A stretch of DNA of 64,000 bases from Nocardioides humilatus (GTDB lineage: Bacteria > Actinomycetota > Actinomycetes > Propionibacteriales > Nocardioidaceae). The notes below the pieces were generated by a model that had not been told where the DNA came from, did no database searches, and saw only the letters and a program-made list of their open reading frames with translations. The position numbers were made by a program, and so were the translations under genes. Positions 1 to 8,187 of the stretch are shown here, in pieces. The stretch spans positions 62,001-126,000 of the forward strand of contig NZ_VUJV01000003.1 of NCBI RefSeq assembly GCF_008373755.1, written 5' to 3'. Every line of letters starts with the position of its first letter. Position 1 is the stretch's first letter.

Positions 1-324
1 GTAGGAGCCCCAGTCGACGTTCATCGAGAGGTCGTTGCCGAGCAGGTCGTTCCCGTTGCGCGCCGCGCTCTTGCGGACCGCGCTCGACGAGCTCGCGAAA
101 TTTCCCTCGGCGGCGAGCTGGGCCTGGGTCTTCCCGGTCAGCTCGCGGGCCAGATCGAGAGCAACGACGTCGGCGAGCGCCTGCAGGTCGGCTCGCGTGA
201 CGCGCTCCATGCCGAGGTCGATGGCCAACGCCGACACCGGCAGCAGGATGACCATCATGGCGGCCGTGAAGACCGCCACCGCGCCGCGCTCATCCCTCTT
301 CGCACGGCAGAGTGAACGCCACAT
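1..324 (-). CDS. TadG-like Flp pilus-assembly protein, partial
   Basis: The N-terminal 108 codons of a protein that continues past the left edge of the window. It starts with a short basic segment ending in DERGAVAVFTAA, then one hydrophobic helix (about residues 17-37) leading into AIDLGMERVTRADLQALAD. This is the usual N-terminus of TadE/TadG-family minor pseudopilins, which are anchored in the membrane by one helix and help assemble Flp/Tad pili. The ATG at 324 has a good ribosome site (GGGAGGG) about 8 bases upstream. The rest of the gene and any tad neighbours lie outside the window, so the family call rests on the N-terminus only. Confidence 0.7.
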   Translation of the reverse strand, partial: MWRSLCRAKRDERGAVAVFTAAMMVILLPVSALAIDLGMERVTRADLQALADVVALDLARELTGKTQAQLAAEGNFASSSSAVRKSAARNGNDLLGNDLSMNVDWGSY

Positions 325-526
325 ACCTCGGCCCTCCCAAGCCCTGCGCGTCGCCCTCCCTGGCTCCGCTACTCCTTCATCATCGGCGCTTTACCACGCG
401 ATGAGAGAGGGTCGGCAAGCAGAACGGGCCCCTGCGGACGCAAACTCGCGACCCGGTGCGGGACGTAGGTCCCAGCGAAGGCAGCCCGGGTCCCAGTGAC
501 GTCAGCCCGAGTCCCGGGCCGGATGG

Positions 527-835
527 TCAGACCTTGGGGGGTTCGATGTCGGAGGTCGCGAGCTCCTCGACGTTGACGTCCTTGAAGGTCAGCACCTTGA
601 CGTTCTTCGCGAACCGCGCCGGGCGGTACATGTCCCACACCCAGGCGTCGCTGATGGTGACCTCGAAGAACACCTCGCCGGCCTCGGTCCGCGCCTTCAC
701 GTCGACGGAGTTGCAGAGGTAGAACCGGCGGTCGGTCTCGACGACGTACTTGAAGATCTTCACGACGTCGCGGTACTCGCGGTAGAGCCTCAGCTCCTGC
801 TCGGTCTCGTACTTCTCGAGCTCCTCGGCACTCAC
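527..835 (-). CDS. DUF2469 family protein
   Basis: A 102-residue acidic protein starting SAEELEKYETEQELRLYREY and containing FKYVVETDRRFYLCNSVD. It matches the DUF2469 family, which is small, soluble, restricted to Actinobacteria and almost always placed right after rnhB; its function is unknown. The GTG start at 835 overlaps the TGA stop of rnhB as GTGA, so translation is probably coupled. A longer open frame reaches 991 but only shadows rnhB. Confidence 0.88.
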   Translation of the reverse strand: MSAEELEKYETEQELRLYREYRDVVKIFKYVVETDRRFYLCNSVDVKARTEAGEVFFEVTISDAWVWDMYRPARFAKNVKVLTFKDVNVEELATSDIEPPKV

Positions 836-1512
836 GACGCCGACTCTATAGGTCCGTCCTCGAGCCCGGCGGCGCGACGCACGTTGACGAACCGCATCCT
901 GTGGACAGGCGATGGTCCGTGCTCGTCGAGGGCCGCCGTGTGGGTCGGGGTGATGTAGCCCTTGTGGGTCTTGAAGTCGTAGGCCGGCCACTCGCCGTCG
1001 AGCTCGTCCATCAGCCGGTCACGGGTGACCTTCGCCAGCACGGAGGCGGCCGCGACGCAAGCGGCGACCCGGTCGCCCTTCCACACCGCGAGCCCGGGAG
1101 CGCCGAGCCCGTCGACCGGGAACCCGTCGGTCAGGACGTACGACGGCGCCACGTCGAGCTTCGCGACCGCTCGCCGAAGCGCCTCGATGTTGACGACGTG
1201 CATGCCGAGTCGGTCGCACTCCTCGTGCGACATCACCACGACCGACCAGGCGATCGCGCGCTTCACGATCTGCTCGTAACAGCGCTCCCGCGCCTTGGCC
1301 CTCAGCAGCTTCGAGTCCGCCAGGCCCGGGACGATGCCGGCCTTGCCCGCAGGCAGGATCGCGGCCCCGGCGACGAGCGGGCCCGCGCAGGCGCCCCGAC
1401 CGGCTTCGTCGACACCGGCGATCAGCTCGATCCCGTGCCGGCGCAGCGCGCGCTCGTAGCCATAGAGGCCGGCGTCACGTCGTACCGTCAGTCCTCGGGG
1501 CAGCGTCGACAT
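832..1512 (-). CDS. rnhB: Ribonuclease HII
   Basis: 226 residues. Cuts RNA in RNA-DNA hybrids and removes misincorporated ribonucleotides. The first catalytic acids are in AGVDEAGRG (D35, E36), with further acids in LADSK (D66) and VLTDG (D129). KTHKGYITPTHTAAL near the C-terminus is the conserved HII helix region. The ATG at 1512 was chosen because it precedes the domain by a normal distance; the open frame upstream only reads across lepB. It lies 13 bases after lepB and overlaps the DUF2469 start, the standard actinobacterial operon rplS-lepB-rnhB-DUF2469. Confidence 0.95.
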   Translation of the reverse strand: MSTLPRGLTVRRDAGLYGYERALRRHGIELIAGVDEAGRGACAGPLVAGAAILPAGKAGIVPGLADSKLLRAKARERCYEQIVKRAIAWSVVVMSHEECDRLGMHVVNIEALRRAVAKLDVAPSYVLTDGFPVDGLGAPGLAVWKGDRVAACVAAASVLAKVTRDRLMDELDGEWPAYDFKTHKGYITPTHTAALDEHGPSPVHRMRFVNVRRAAGLEDGPIESAS

Positions 1513-1525
1513 CGGCTCGGACCGA

Positions 1526-2341
1526 TCAGCCCTTGTCGGGGTCGGCGGGCGGGTCGTCCGGCACGTCGTCGAACACACCCGGGTTGCTGATCCAGTGCCA
1601 GCGGTCGCGCGGCCAGACCAGGGCGAACACCTTGCCAACCACCAGGTCGGTGTCGACCCAGGGGCTCTTCGCGCACGGATCCTCGCTGGGCTGGCACATG
1701 TGGGCCCGCGAGTCCGCAGAGGCGCCGCGGTTGTCGCCCAGGACGAAGACCTTGCCCTCGGGCACCGGACCGACGGTCCAGCTGCACCCGAAGCCGGTGC
1801 CGGCTCCGGCGCAGGTCTTGCGGTCGGCGATGTAGGAGGTCTCGTCGATCGGCTCGCCGTTGACGAGGAGGTGCCCCTCGTCGTCGCAGCAGGTGATGAC
1901 GTCGCCCTCGGTCCCGATGACGCGCTTCACCAGGTGCCCGCCGGTCGGGTAGAGCCCGACCTTCGAGAGCAGGTTGGCCAGGCCGGTCGGCTTGGGCTCC
2001 TCGCCCGTGAGCCAGCCGCCCGGGTCCTCGAAGACGATGACATCGCCGCGCGCGGGGCTGCCCCCGAACCAGTAGGAGACCTTCTGGACCAGGATCCGGT
2101 CGTTGCGGATCAGGCCCGGCTCCATCGACTCCGACGGGATGTAGAACGCCTGGACGAAGAACGTCTTGATGACGATCGCCAGCACCAGCGCGATGCCGAG
2201 GAGCAAGAAGCTCTCCTGCCACACGGGCAGGTGCTTGCGGTCGTCAGACTTCTTGAGCTTGTCGCTCACCGGTCCACGATCCTGAGCGGCCCCGGGGGTG
2301 CCATCGATTGCGTCGCGGTCCCCGGGGGCGTCGGTCGTCAC
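1526..2341 (-). CDS. lepB: Signal peptidase I
   Basis: 271 residues with a GTG start. A cytoplasmic tail of about 43 residues is followed by one membrane helix (about 45-64) and an extracytoplasmic S26 peptidase domain. The catalytic serine is in YIPSESMEP (S72) and the general-base lysine in HLVKRVIG (K139); VFVLGDNRGASADSR is the conserved box E. It removes signal peptides from exported proteins on the outer face of the membrane. It contains a cysteine-rich insert (ITCCDDE, KTCAGAGTGFGC, HMCQPSEDPC) between the conserved boxes, which could form disulfides outside the cell (inference). Confidence 0.95.
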   Translation of the reverse strand: MTTDAPGDRDAIDGTPGAAQDRGPVSDKLKKSDDRKHLPVWQESFLLLGIALVLAIVIKTFFVQAFYIPSESMEPGLIRNDRILVQKVSYWFGGSPARGDVIVFEDPGGWLTGEEPKPTGLANLLSKVGLYPTGGHLVKRVIGTEGDVITCCDDEGHLLVNGEPIDETSYIADRKTCAGAGTGFGCSWTVGPVPEGKVFVLGDNRGASADSRAHMCQPSEDPCAKSPWVDTDLVVGKVFALVWPRDRWHWISNPGVFDDVPDDPPADPDKG

Positions 2342-2368
2342 AGTTACTGACTCTAGCCAGTACCTGGA

Positions 2369-2731
2369 TCAGAACTCGCGGCGCTCCTTGATCTTCGCGG
2401 CCTTGCCGCGAAGGTTGCGCAGGTAGTAGAGCTTCGCGCGGCGGACGTCACCACGGGTGACGATCTCGATCTGCTCGAAGATCGGCGAGTGGAGCGGGAA
2501 GGTCCGCTCGACACCGACGCCGAAGGACACCTTGCGCACGGTGAACGTGCGGCCGACGCCGCTGCCGTGGATGCGGATCACGACGCCCTGGAAGACCTGC
2601 ACGCGGGACCGGTTGCCCTCGACGACCTTCACGTGGACCTTGACCGTGTCACCCGCGCGGAAGGCGGGGATGTCGTCGCGCTTCGCGGCGTTGCCGAGCT
2701 CGGCGACGATGGACGGGGAGATGTTGCTCAT
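2369..2731 (-). CDS. rplS: 50S ribosomal protein L19
   Basis: 120 residues, normal length for L19. It contains [28 protein letters not shown] and [13 protein letters not shown], and ends in [20 protein letters not shown], all standard for L19, which sits at the 30S-50S interface. The ATG start is preceded by GAGGAGCAACC, a good ribosome site. It is the first gene of the rplS-lepB-rnhB-DUF2469 run. The 177 bases upstream, before the next gene, should hold its promoter. Confidence 0.97.
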   Translation of the reverse strand: MSNISPSIVAELGNAAKRDDIPAFRAGDTVKVHVKVVEGNRSRVQVFQGVVIRIHGSGVGRTFTVRKVSFGVGVERTFPLHSPIFEQIEIVTRGDVRRAKLYYLRNLRGKAAKIKERREF

Positions 2732-2908
2732 GGTTGCTCCTCGCGAGTGCCACAGGTCAACCGCGGATGTAGGTGGGTCGTGATCCTTCGGTGGCGCTAC
2801 GTCCGACGGTTTCCCCCTGTGGCAGGCAATACCGTGCAGAGCGTCCGTGGCGCCGACGAACGATCATCGCACAGGAGCCGGTGGCGTCGGTAATCGCCGA
2901 TCGGGCGC

Positions 2909-3865
2909 TCAGGAGCCCGGTCCGGGGGCCCGGTAGGGCAGCGTCTCCTGCTGGTCCGGCGGCTGTGCCGGCGGGGGCCCAGGAGGCGGTGAGGCAGGCG
3001 CCGGAGGCGGTGACGCGGGCGTCGGGGGCGGCCCAGCAGGTGTCGGAGGCCGTCGGTCCCGCACCACGGGCGGCACCCCTTGCCACGGCACCCGTTCGGG
3101 TCGGGTCGGAGGCGGGACGTACGGCGGCGGCGGCTGCTGCCACGCCTGGGCCGGCGTCGCCGGTGGGGGCTGCTGGACGGGAGGCTGCTGAACGGGCGGG
3201 TAGTACTGGCCAGGCTGCGGCGGGTAGTACTGCTGCTGCGGCGGGTAGTAGGCCGGCGGCGGCTGCTGATAGACCGGCTGCGGCGGGTAGTACACCGGGG
3301 CCGGAGCGCCGTAGCCAGGCGCGAAGCGAACCTTCGTGCCGGCGCCGGAGACCAGCACGATCATCCAGCACACGAAGGGGAAGATCGCCGTCACCAGGGG
3401 CAGGGCCTCGAAGAAGCGCCGGGTCTCCAGATCCGCCGGGACCCCGTCGGCCGAGAAAGTGATGGCGTCCCCGTAGGCCTGCAGCTGGTCGCCGAACGAC
3501 CACGACGAGTCGAAGTCCCGGATGTAGCTGGCCTGCACCGCGTTGCCCGTGATCTCCAGAGCCACCGCCACGACGAGCGCCAGGATCCCGAGGTGCAGCG
3601 GCGGTCGCCAGCCGAGGCCGAGGAGCCCCCACAGGGTGACCCAGCACCCGCTCGCCGCTGCCAGGGTGAAGAGCCACAGCGTGGTGAGGTACTGCCCGTC
3701 GAGGTCGTCCAGGCTGTCCCCGCTGGCGTCAAGGGCATCGACGAGGTCGTTCCAGTCCTGGACCTGGCCGATGAGCGCTCCCGCGGACGCGGCTCCCCAC
3801 GCCACCAGCAGCAGCGCGCAGAGGACTGCCAGCGGGCGGAGCCGCCGACCCCCAGGGGAGCCCAT
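2909..3865 (-). CDS. Membrane protein with proline-rich C-terminal tail
   Basis: 318 residues, function not recognised. Four likely membrane helices lie in the first 205 residues (starting LAVLCALLLVAWG, LWLFTLAAASGCW, LHLGILALVVAVAL and LPLVTAIFPFVCW). After them the tail of about 110 residues is almost entirely low-complexity PPQ/YYPPQ and PPPTPAS repeats. Such tails are common in actinobacterial envelope proteins and are probably disordered in the cytoplasm or wall. The ATG at 3865 directly precedes a basic stretch and the first helix. It is divergent from the Fic gene (112 bases between starts). Confidence 0.75.
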   Translation of the reverse strand: MGSPGGRRLRPLAVLCALLLVAWGAASAGALIGQVQDWNDLVDALDASGDSLDDLDGQYLTTLWLFTLAAASGCWVTLWGLLGLGWRPPLHLGILALVVAVALEITGNAVQASYIRDFDSSWSFGDQLQAYGDAITFSADGVPADLETRRFFEALPLVTAIFPFVCWMIVLVSGAGTKVRFAPGYGAPAPVYYPPQPVYQQPPPAYYPPQQQYYPPQPGQYYPPVQQPPVQQPPPATPAQAWQQPPPPYVPPPTRPERVPWQGVPPVVRDRRPPTPAGPPPTPASPPPAPASPPPGPPPAQPPDQQETLPYRAPGPGS

Positions 3866-3977
3866 GGCCCGATCCTCTCGCAGATCACCCCTCCACGGTG
3901 GGCGAATCCCCGGACCTTTGCGCGGTCGATGACCGGACTGGCCGTGGACCGGCCGAGGACTGGGCGAGAATGCGGGC

Positions 3978-5192
3978 GTGACCCTCGCCGGCCCCGAGCT
4001 CGACTGGGCGCCCCACACCGCGGAGCTGCGCCCCTACCAGCAGCGCATCCCCCGTGGACCGCGCGCGGATCGTCAGCTCCGCGAGATCACGGTGTCGCTG
4101 CCGCCCTACATCCGCGACCGGGACTTCCCGATCCAACGGTCACTGGCGGCGATGACCGCGGCCAGCGCCGGCGACCTCGGCCACCTCGACCTCGTTCACG
4201 GGCGCACGATGATGGCCCTCAACCACCTCCAGCTCCGCACCGAGGCGGTCGACTCCTCCAAGATCGAGAACGTCGACGCCAGCATCGCCGACTACGGACG
4301 CGCGCTCCTCGGGGTCGGCGCCAACGCCTCGGCTGTTTCGATGGCGTCGGCGACCACGGCGATGGCGCGGATGATCCGCGACGCCGAGCAGCGCCGCACG
4401 GTCCGTCCCGAAGCGCTCCTCCAGGCCCACGAGGAGCTCTTCCGGCGCAACCCGGACGAGGCCCATCGGGCCGGGGTGTTCCGCACGCGGCAGAACTGGG
4501 TCGGCGGGAGCGACTACTCCCCCCTCGGCGCGCTGCATGTGCCGCCGCCGCCGGAGACCGTCCCCGGCTACCTCGAGGACCTCTTCGCCTACGCCAACCG
4601 CGACGACGTACCGCCGCTCGTGCAGGCCGCCATCGTCCACGCCCAGTTCGAGTCGATCCACCCGTTCATCGACGGCAACGGGCGCATCGGCCGGGCGCTG
4701 ATCCACGCGGTGCTCCGACGCCGCCGCTCGACCCGCCACCTCACCGTGCCCATCGCTTCGGCCCTGGTCGCTCACCGCGAGCGCTACTTCGGTGCACTCG
4801 AGCACTACCGCGCCGGATCCGCCGCCCCGGTCATCGCGCTGATGGCGCAGGCGACCAGCATCGCGACCGCTGAGTCGTGGCGTACGGCAACCAACCTCCG
4901 CGACCTCCGCACGCAGTGGCACGACGCCGTGGGTGGTTCCCGGCCCGGCACTCCCCTGCACCGGCTCCTCGACCTGCTGACCGAGGAGCCGATCGTCAAC
5001 GTCGATCTCGTGATGAAGCAGATCGACGTCGACGGCGCGGTCGCCCAGGGCGTGATCGACGCCCTCGAGACCGCGGGCGTCCTGGCGAAGGCGCCGCGAT
5101 CGCGGCGGGCACCCGTGTGGCTGGCTCGTGCGGTGCTCCGGGAGGTCGAGGACCTCAGCACGCGGATCCAGGAGTCCAGCCGACGGATGTGA
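3978..5192 (+). CDS. Fic family protein (AMPylase-like), class II
   Basis: 404 residues, GTG start. The Fic active-site loop HPFIDGNGRIGR (228-239) is intact: H228 is the general base, D232 binds the metal and the NGR residues bind nucleotide phosphates. An inhibitory motif of the form [S/T]xxxE[G/N] is present as SSKIEN (93-98), N-terminal to the Fic core, which makes it a class II, self-inhibited enzyme. An N-terminal Fic_N-like part precedes it and a winged-helix-like C-terminal region (about 320-400) follows. Fic proteins usually transfer AMP to a hydroxyl on a target protein; the target here is unknown. No antitoxin gene is adjacent. Confidence 0.9.
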   Translation: MTLAGPELDWAPHTAELRPYQQRIPRGPRADRQLREITVSLPPYIRDRDFPIQRSLAAMTAASAGDLGHLDLVHGRTMMALNHLQLRTEAVDSSKIENVDASIADYGRALLGVGANASAVSMASATTAMARMIRDAEQRRTVRPEALLQAHEELFRRNPDEAHRAGVFRTRQNWVGGSDYSPLGALHVPPPPETVPGYLEDLFAYANRDDVPPLVQAAIVHAQFESIHPFIDGNGRIGRALIHAVLRRRRSTRHLTVPIASALVAHRERYFGALEHYRAGSAAPVIALMAQATSIATAESWRTATNLRDLRTQWHDAVGGSRPGTPLHRLLDLLTEEPIVNVDLVMKQIDVDGAVAQGVIDALETAGVLAKAPRSRRAPVWLARAVLREVEDLSTRIQESSRRM

Positions 5193-5207
5193 CCCGCGGC
5201 GCGACGC

Positions 5208-5543
5208 TCACTGGAACCGGCGCACCTCCTGGGGCCACCCGCACGCCACGGCGATCCTGCCTCCCCAATAACGCGCCGCGTCCAGGTCGGGCACGTCGAT
5301 CGCGGTGAAACCACCGAGGTGCTCCTTGGTCTCCGCATAGGGGCCGTCGGTGAAGACCGGGGTGCCGGTGGTGGCATCGACACTGACGGCCGGCGAGTCG
5401 TCAAGACCACCGGCGCAGATCAGGACGCCCGCCGCCTCCATCTCCGCGATCAGCGGGCCCGTCCGCTGTCGCGCCGCTTCCACGTCGTCGTCGGTGAGCT
5501 CGGGGACCCACTCCTGGTTGAAGAGGACGAGGTACTTCGGCAT
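5208..5543 (-). CDS. YCII-related domain protein
   Basis: 111 residues beginning MPKYLVLFNQEW, with VFTDGPYAETKEHLGGFTAIDVPDLDAA. The DGPYAE-KE--GGF signature identifies the YCII/DGPF family, small dimeric ferredoxin-like-fold proteins often found beside ECF sigma factors. No sigma factor lies next to it here. It is convergent with the Fic gene with only 15 bases between the stops. ATG at 5543 is preceded by AGGAGGCAGCC, a strong ribosome site. Biochemical role unknown. Confidence 0.88.
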   Translation of the reverse strand: MPKYLVLFNQEWVPELTDDDVEAARQRTGPLIAEMEAAGVLICAGGLDDSPAVSVDATTGTPVFTDGPYAETKEHLGGFTAIDVPDLDAARYWGGRIAVACGWPQEVRRFQ

Positions 5544-5635
5544 GGCTGCCTCCTGTCGCGCGCGGCCCCGTTGACCGCTCTCAACCTTCCCCACGAACGG
5601 CCGGACGGCAATACGACAACAAGTGCTGGAGCCTT

Positions 5636-6640
5636 CTACGGTGCCCGTCGCCAGTCCGGGTCGAAGCGGGTCACGCCGTACTTGTGGTCCAGGACGGTCG
5701 TGACATGGGTCCCGTCGGGGTTGGAGGTGCGCAGCTTGCCGCCGCCGTCGTCGCCATAGACGATCTTCCTGCCGTTGGGCGACCACGCCGGGTCGATGAC
5801 CGAGCACGGCCTGTTGACGCTGACCGAGCCGCTATAGCCGGTGAGCTCGAGCGAGCGCAGGCCAGTCGCGCAGTAGGCCCGTGGCTCCGAGGCCCAGTAG
5901 GCGATCTCGTCGTTGTCGGGCGACCAGGCCAGGCCACCGAAGCTGTAGGTGTACTTCCCGACCCGGGTGAGGTCGGTCCCGTCCAGCCGCACGGTGAAGA
6001 ACGAACCGAAGTCCCACGAGTAGCCGTCGTCGCCGTAGTCCTCGCGCCGCAGCGTGAGGGCGATCAGCTCGCCGTCGGACGAGAGGGTCGGGTTGGCGGC
6101 ATAGCTCCACTCGCTGTAGTCGGGGTAGGGCGGCTTCCCCAGCCCAGCGACCAGGGGAAGGTCGATCGGCAGGTCCTCGACGGCCCCGGTCGAGACCGTC
6201 ACGAGCGACCAGGTCGGATCGATGCCGGTCACGCCCAGGCCCTCGACGACGAGCACCCTGCCACCGGTCGGCATCCAGCCGACGAGATCGCCGTCGGCGA
6301 CCTTCTTCTGGTCGCCGCCGTTGGCCCCCATCACCCAGACCTCGCCCGGCCGCTCGTAGGCGATCCGCTTCCCGGACGCCGACCACAGCGGGTGCCACGC
6401 GTCGAGCGACTGTGTCAGCCGCTTGTTGCCGGTGCCGTTGGGGCGCACGGAGAAGATGTCGGACCCGCCGGAGGCGACCTTCACGTAGGCGATTCGGTCG
6501 TTGGCCCCCGGAAAGGTGGCAGCGGCGTGCGGCGTCCGGGCGGCGTCGGCCGAGGGCGACAGTCCGCCCGGCAGCAGCACGGCGGCGAGCACCGCCGTGA
6601 GAAACAGGACGATCACGGTCGCAGTCCGGCGACGAGCCAT
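5636..6640 (-). CDS. Secreted TolB-like beta-propeller protein
   Basis: 334 residues. A signal peptide (basic ARRRTA, then VIVLFLTAVLAAVLLPGG, likely cut after ADA) precedes a series of PD40/TolB-type blades such as SDIFSVRPNGTGNKRLTQ, HPLWSASGKRIAYERPG, LAWSPDNDEIAYWAS and DPAWSPNGRKIVYGDD. It is probably exported and folds as a beta-propeller; ligand unknown. The start at 6640 is fixed by AAGGAGG six to seven bases upstream. An 8-base inverted repeat lies 45-64 bases upstream of the start. Confidence 0.82.
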   Translation of the reverse strand: MARRRTATVIVLFLTAVLAAVLLPGGLSPSADAARTPHAAATFPGANDRIAYVKVASGGSDIFSVRPNGTGNKRLTQSLDAWHPLWSASGKRIAYERPGEVWVMGANGGDQKKVADGDLVGWMPTGGRVLVVEGLGVTGIDPTWSLVTVSTGAVEDLPIDLPLVAGLGKPPYPDYSEWSYAANPTLSSDGELIALTLRREDYGDDGYSWDFGSFFTVRLDGTDLTRVGKYTYSFGGLAWSPDNDEIAYWASEPRAYCATGLRSLELTGYSGSVSVNRPCSVIDPAWSPNGRKIVYGDDGGGKLRTSNPDGTHVTTVLDHKYGVTRFDPDWRRAP

Positions 6641-6684
6641 CGCGCACCTCCTTGGTGCCTTCAAAGTTAAGACGCGCGCGGGTG

Positions 6685-6704
6685 CCTGTCGATCGGTCGA
6701 CAGG
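6685..6704. promoter_or_regulatory. Inverted repeat upstream of the TolB-like gene
   Basis: Perfect 8-base arms CCTGTCGA and TCGACAGG around a 4-base centre TCGG. It is 45-64 bases upstream of the ATG at 6640, where an operator or 5' leader hairpin could sit. No regulator gene is adjacent, so the role is only inferred. Confidence 0.35.
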
Positions 6705-6717
6705 AGGATCTTGAACG

Positions 6718-6756
6718 CCGCAGGCCCGCCCCGGGCGTGCCGGGACGGGCCTGCGG
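6718..6756 (-). terminator. GC-rich hairpin after the ammonium transporter
   Basis: Two 17-base arms (6718-6734 and 6740-6756) pair with one mismatch around a 5-base loop, starting 13 bases after the transporter stop. No run of T follows on the minus strand, so it is not a classic intrinsic terminator, but its position suits transcript ending or 3' protection. Confidence 0.4.
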
Positions 6757-6769
6757 ATGAAGCGGTGGA

Positions 6770-8029
6770 TCAGTCGATGGCGTAGCCCGTGCCGTGCAGG
6801 GCGAGGTCGATACCTGCGACCTCGTCCTCCTCCTTGGCACGGAACCCGATCGTCTTGTCGATCACGGTGCCGAGGACGAACGCCACGATGAACGAGTAGG
6901 CCATGATCGTGAAGGCGGGGATCGCCTGGACCACGAGCTGCTCGAAGTTGCCACCGGTGAAGAGACCGGTGTCGATGGCGAAGAAGCCCAGGTAGAGCGT
7001 GCCGATGACGCCGGCGACGAGGTGGATGCCCACCACGTCCAGGGTGTCATCGACGCCGATCTTGTACTTCAGCTCGATCGCGACGGCGCAGACCGCTCCG
7101 GCGACGAGACCGAGGACGATCGCCCACATCGGCGTCAGGTTGGCGCACGACGGGGTGATGGCGACCAGACCGGCCACGATGCCCGAGGCGGCACCGACCG
7201 CGGTCGGCTTGCCCTCCTTGAAGTGCTCCACGACGATCCAGCCGATGAGCGCGGCGGCCGGGCAGACCATGGTGTTGACGAAGATCAGACCAGCCTGGCC
7301 GCTCGAGATCGCGGCGCCGCCGTTGAAGCCGAACCAGCCGAACCAGAGGATGGCGGCACCGATGAGCACCAACGGCACGTTGTGCGGCTGCGCCTCCTCC
7401 TTGGAGAAGCCGAGCTTGCGCTTGCCGAGGACCAGCGCGAGGGCGAGAGCGGCCGCACCAGCGTTGATGTGGACCGCCGTACCGCCCGCGAAGTCGATCG
7501 TGCCGGTCGAGTAGCCGAAGTGCTCGTCGAGCTTGTTGACCCAGCCGGTGAAGTCACCGGTGGCGTCGAACGCGAAGACCCACGAGGCGACCGGGAAGTA
7601 GACGAGCGTCGCGAAGAGACCGGTGAACAGCATCCAGGGCCAGAAGCGGGCGCGGTCGGCGATGGCGCCGGAGATCAGCGCGACAGTGATGATGGCGAAC
7701 GTCGAACCGAAGATCGCGCTGGCCATCACGAGGCCCGAGCCGTCCTCACCGGCGAAGGCAGCCTTGGCGGCGTCCTGGAGGCCGAAGTCGGAGAACGGGT
7801 TGCCCAGGACCCGCGGGATCCAGTCGGCGTCGGAGCCGTCCACGTAGGACTGGTTGAAGCCGTAGAGGATCCACAGCACGCCGACGACGCCGATGCTGCC
7901 GAAGCTGAGCATCATCATCGAGATGACGCTCTTCGACTTCACCAGCCCGCCGTAGAAGAACGCCAGTCCGGGCGTCATGAAGAGGACGAAGGCTGCTGTG
8001 AGCAGCAGCCAGACAACTGCAAGGTCCAT
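6770..8029 (-). CDS. amt: Ammonium transporter (Amt family)
   Basis: 419 residues, about 11 membrane helices. TPGLAFFYGGLVKSKSVISMMM, DFAGGTAVHINAGAAAL, WFGWFGFNGG and GIHLVAGVIGTL are Amt/MEP hallmarks, including the paired pore histidines. It moves ammonium or ammonia into the cell when nitrogen is scarce. The ATG at 8029 (upstream GAGGAG) is preferred over the frame opening at 8068 because family members start just before the first helix. This is one of two amt genes in the window; it has no glnB beside it. A GlnR-like box lies about 100-140 bases upstream. Confidence 0.95.
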   Translation of the reverse strand: MDLAVVWLLLTAAFVLFMTPGLAFFYGGLVKSKSVISMMMLSFGSIGVVGVLWILYGFNQSYVDGSDADWIPRVLGNPFSDFGLQDAAKAAFAGEDGSGLVMASAIFGSTFAIITVALISGAIADRARFWPWMLFTGLFATLVYFPVASWVFAFDATGDFTGWVNKLDEHFGYSTGTIDFAGGTAVHINAGAAALALALVLGKRKLGFSKEEAQPHNVPLVLIGAAILWFGWFGFNGGAAISSGQAGLIFVNTMVCPAAALIGWIVVEHFKEGKPTAVGAASGIVAGLVAITPSCANLTPMWAIVLGLVAGAVCAVAIELKYKIGVDDTLDVVGIHLVAGVIGTLYLGFFAIDTGLFTGGNFEQLVVQAIPAFTIMAYSFIVAFVLGTVIDKTIGFRAKEEDEVAGIDLALHGTGYAID

Positions 8030-8131
8030 GAACAGAACTCCTCGGGAGGTACGGGCCCGCTTCGGCACCCGGTACGCAGGGGGTCAACGTCGTTGCTGAC
8101 CACACGTTGCGTCGCATACTTCCCAGCGGTC

Positions 8132-8169
8132 GTTTCGCGCCACGACCCGCTTTGTTTCGACGGCGTTAC
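8132..8169 (-). promoter_or_regulatory. Candidate GlnR box upstream of amt
   Basis: On the minus strand the order is GTAAC-n6-GAAAC-n6-GGTCG-n6-GAAAC. The known actinobacterial GlnR pattern is gTnAc-n6-GaAAc repeated twice with the same 6-base spacers. Three of four half-sites match well; GGTCG is poor. It lies between the trmD stop and the amt start, so nitrogen-limitation control of amt is a reasonable inference. Confidence 0.55.
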
Positions 8170-8187
8170 AGGTTCGCCCGACGTGTT

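Noticed and set aside
3080-4873. 597-residue plus-strand frame over the proline-rich gene and the Fic gene
   Set aside because: Highly basic, low-complexity product, out of frame with the Fic gene.
6718-6756. Hairpin as a proven intrinsic terminator
   Set aside because: No T-run follows, so it is listed only as a possible terminator.
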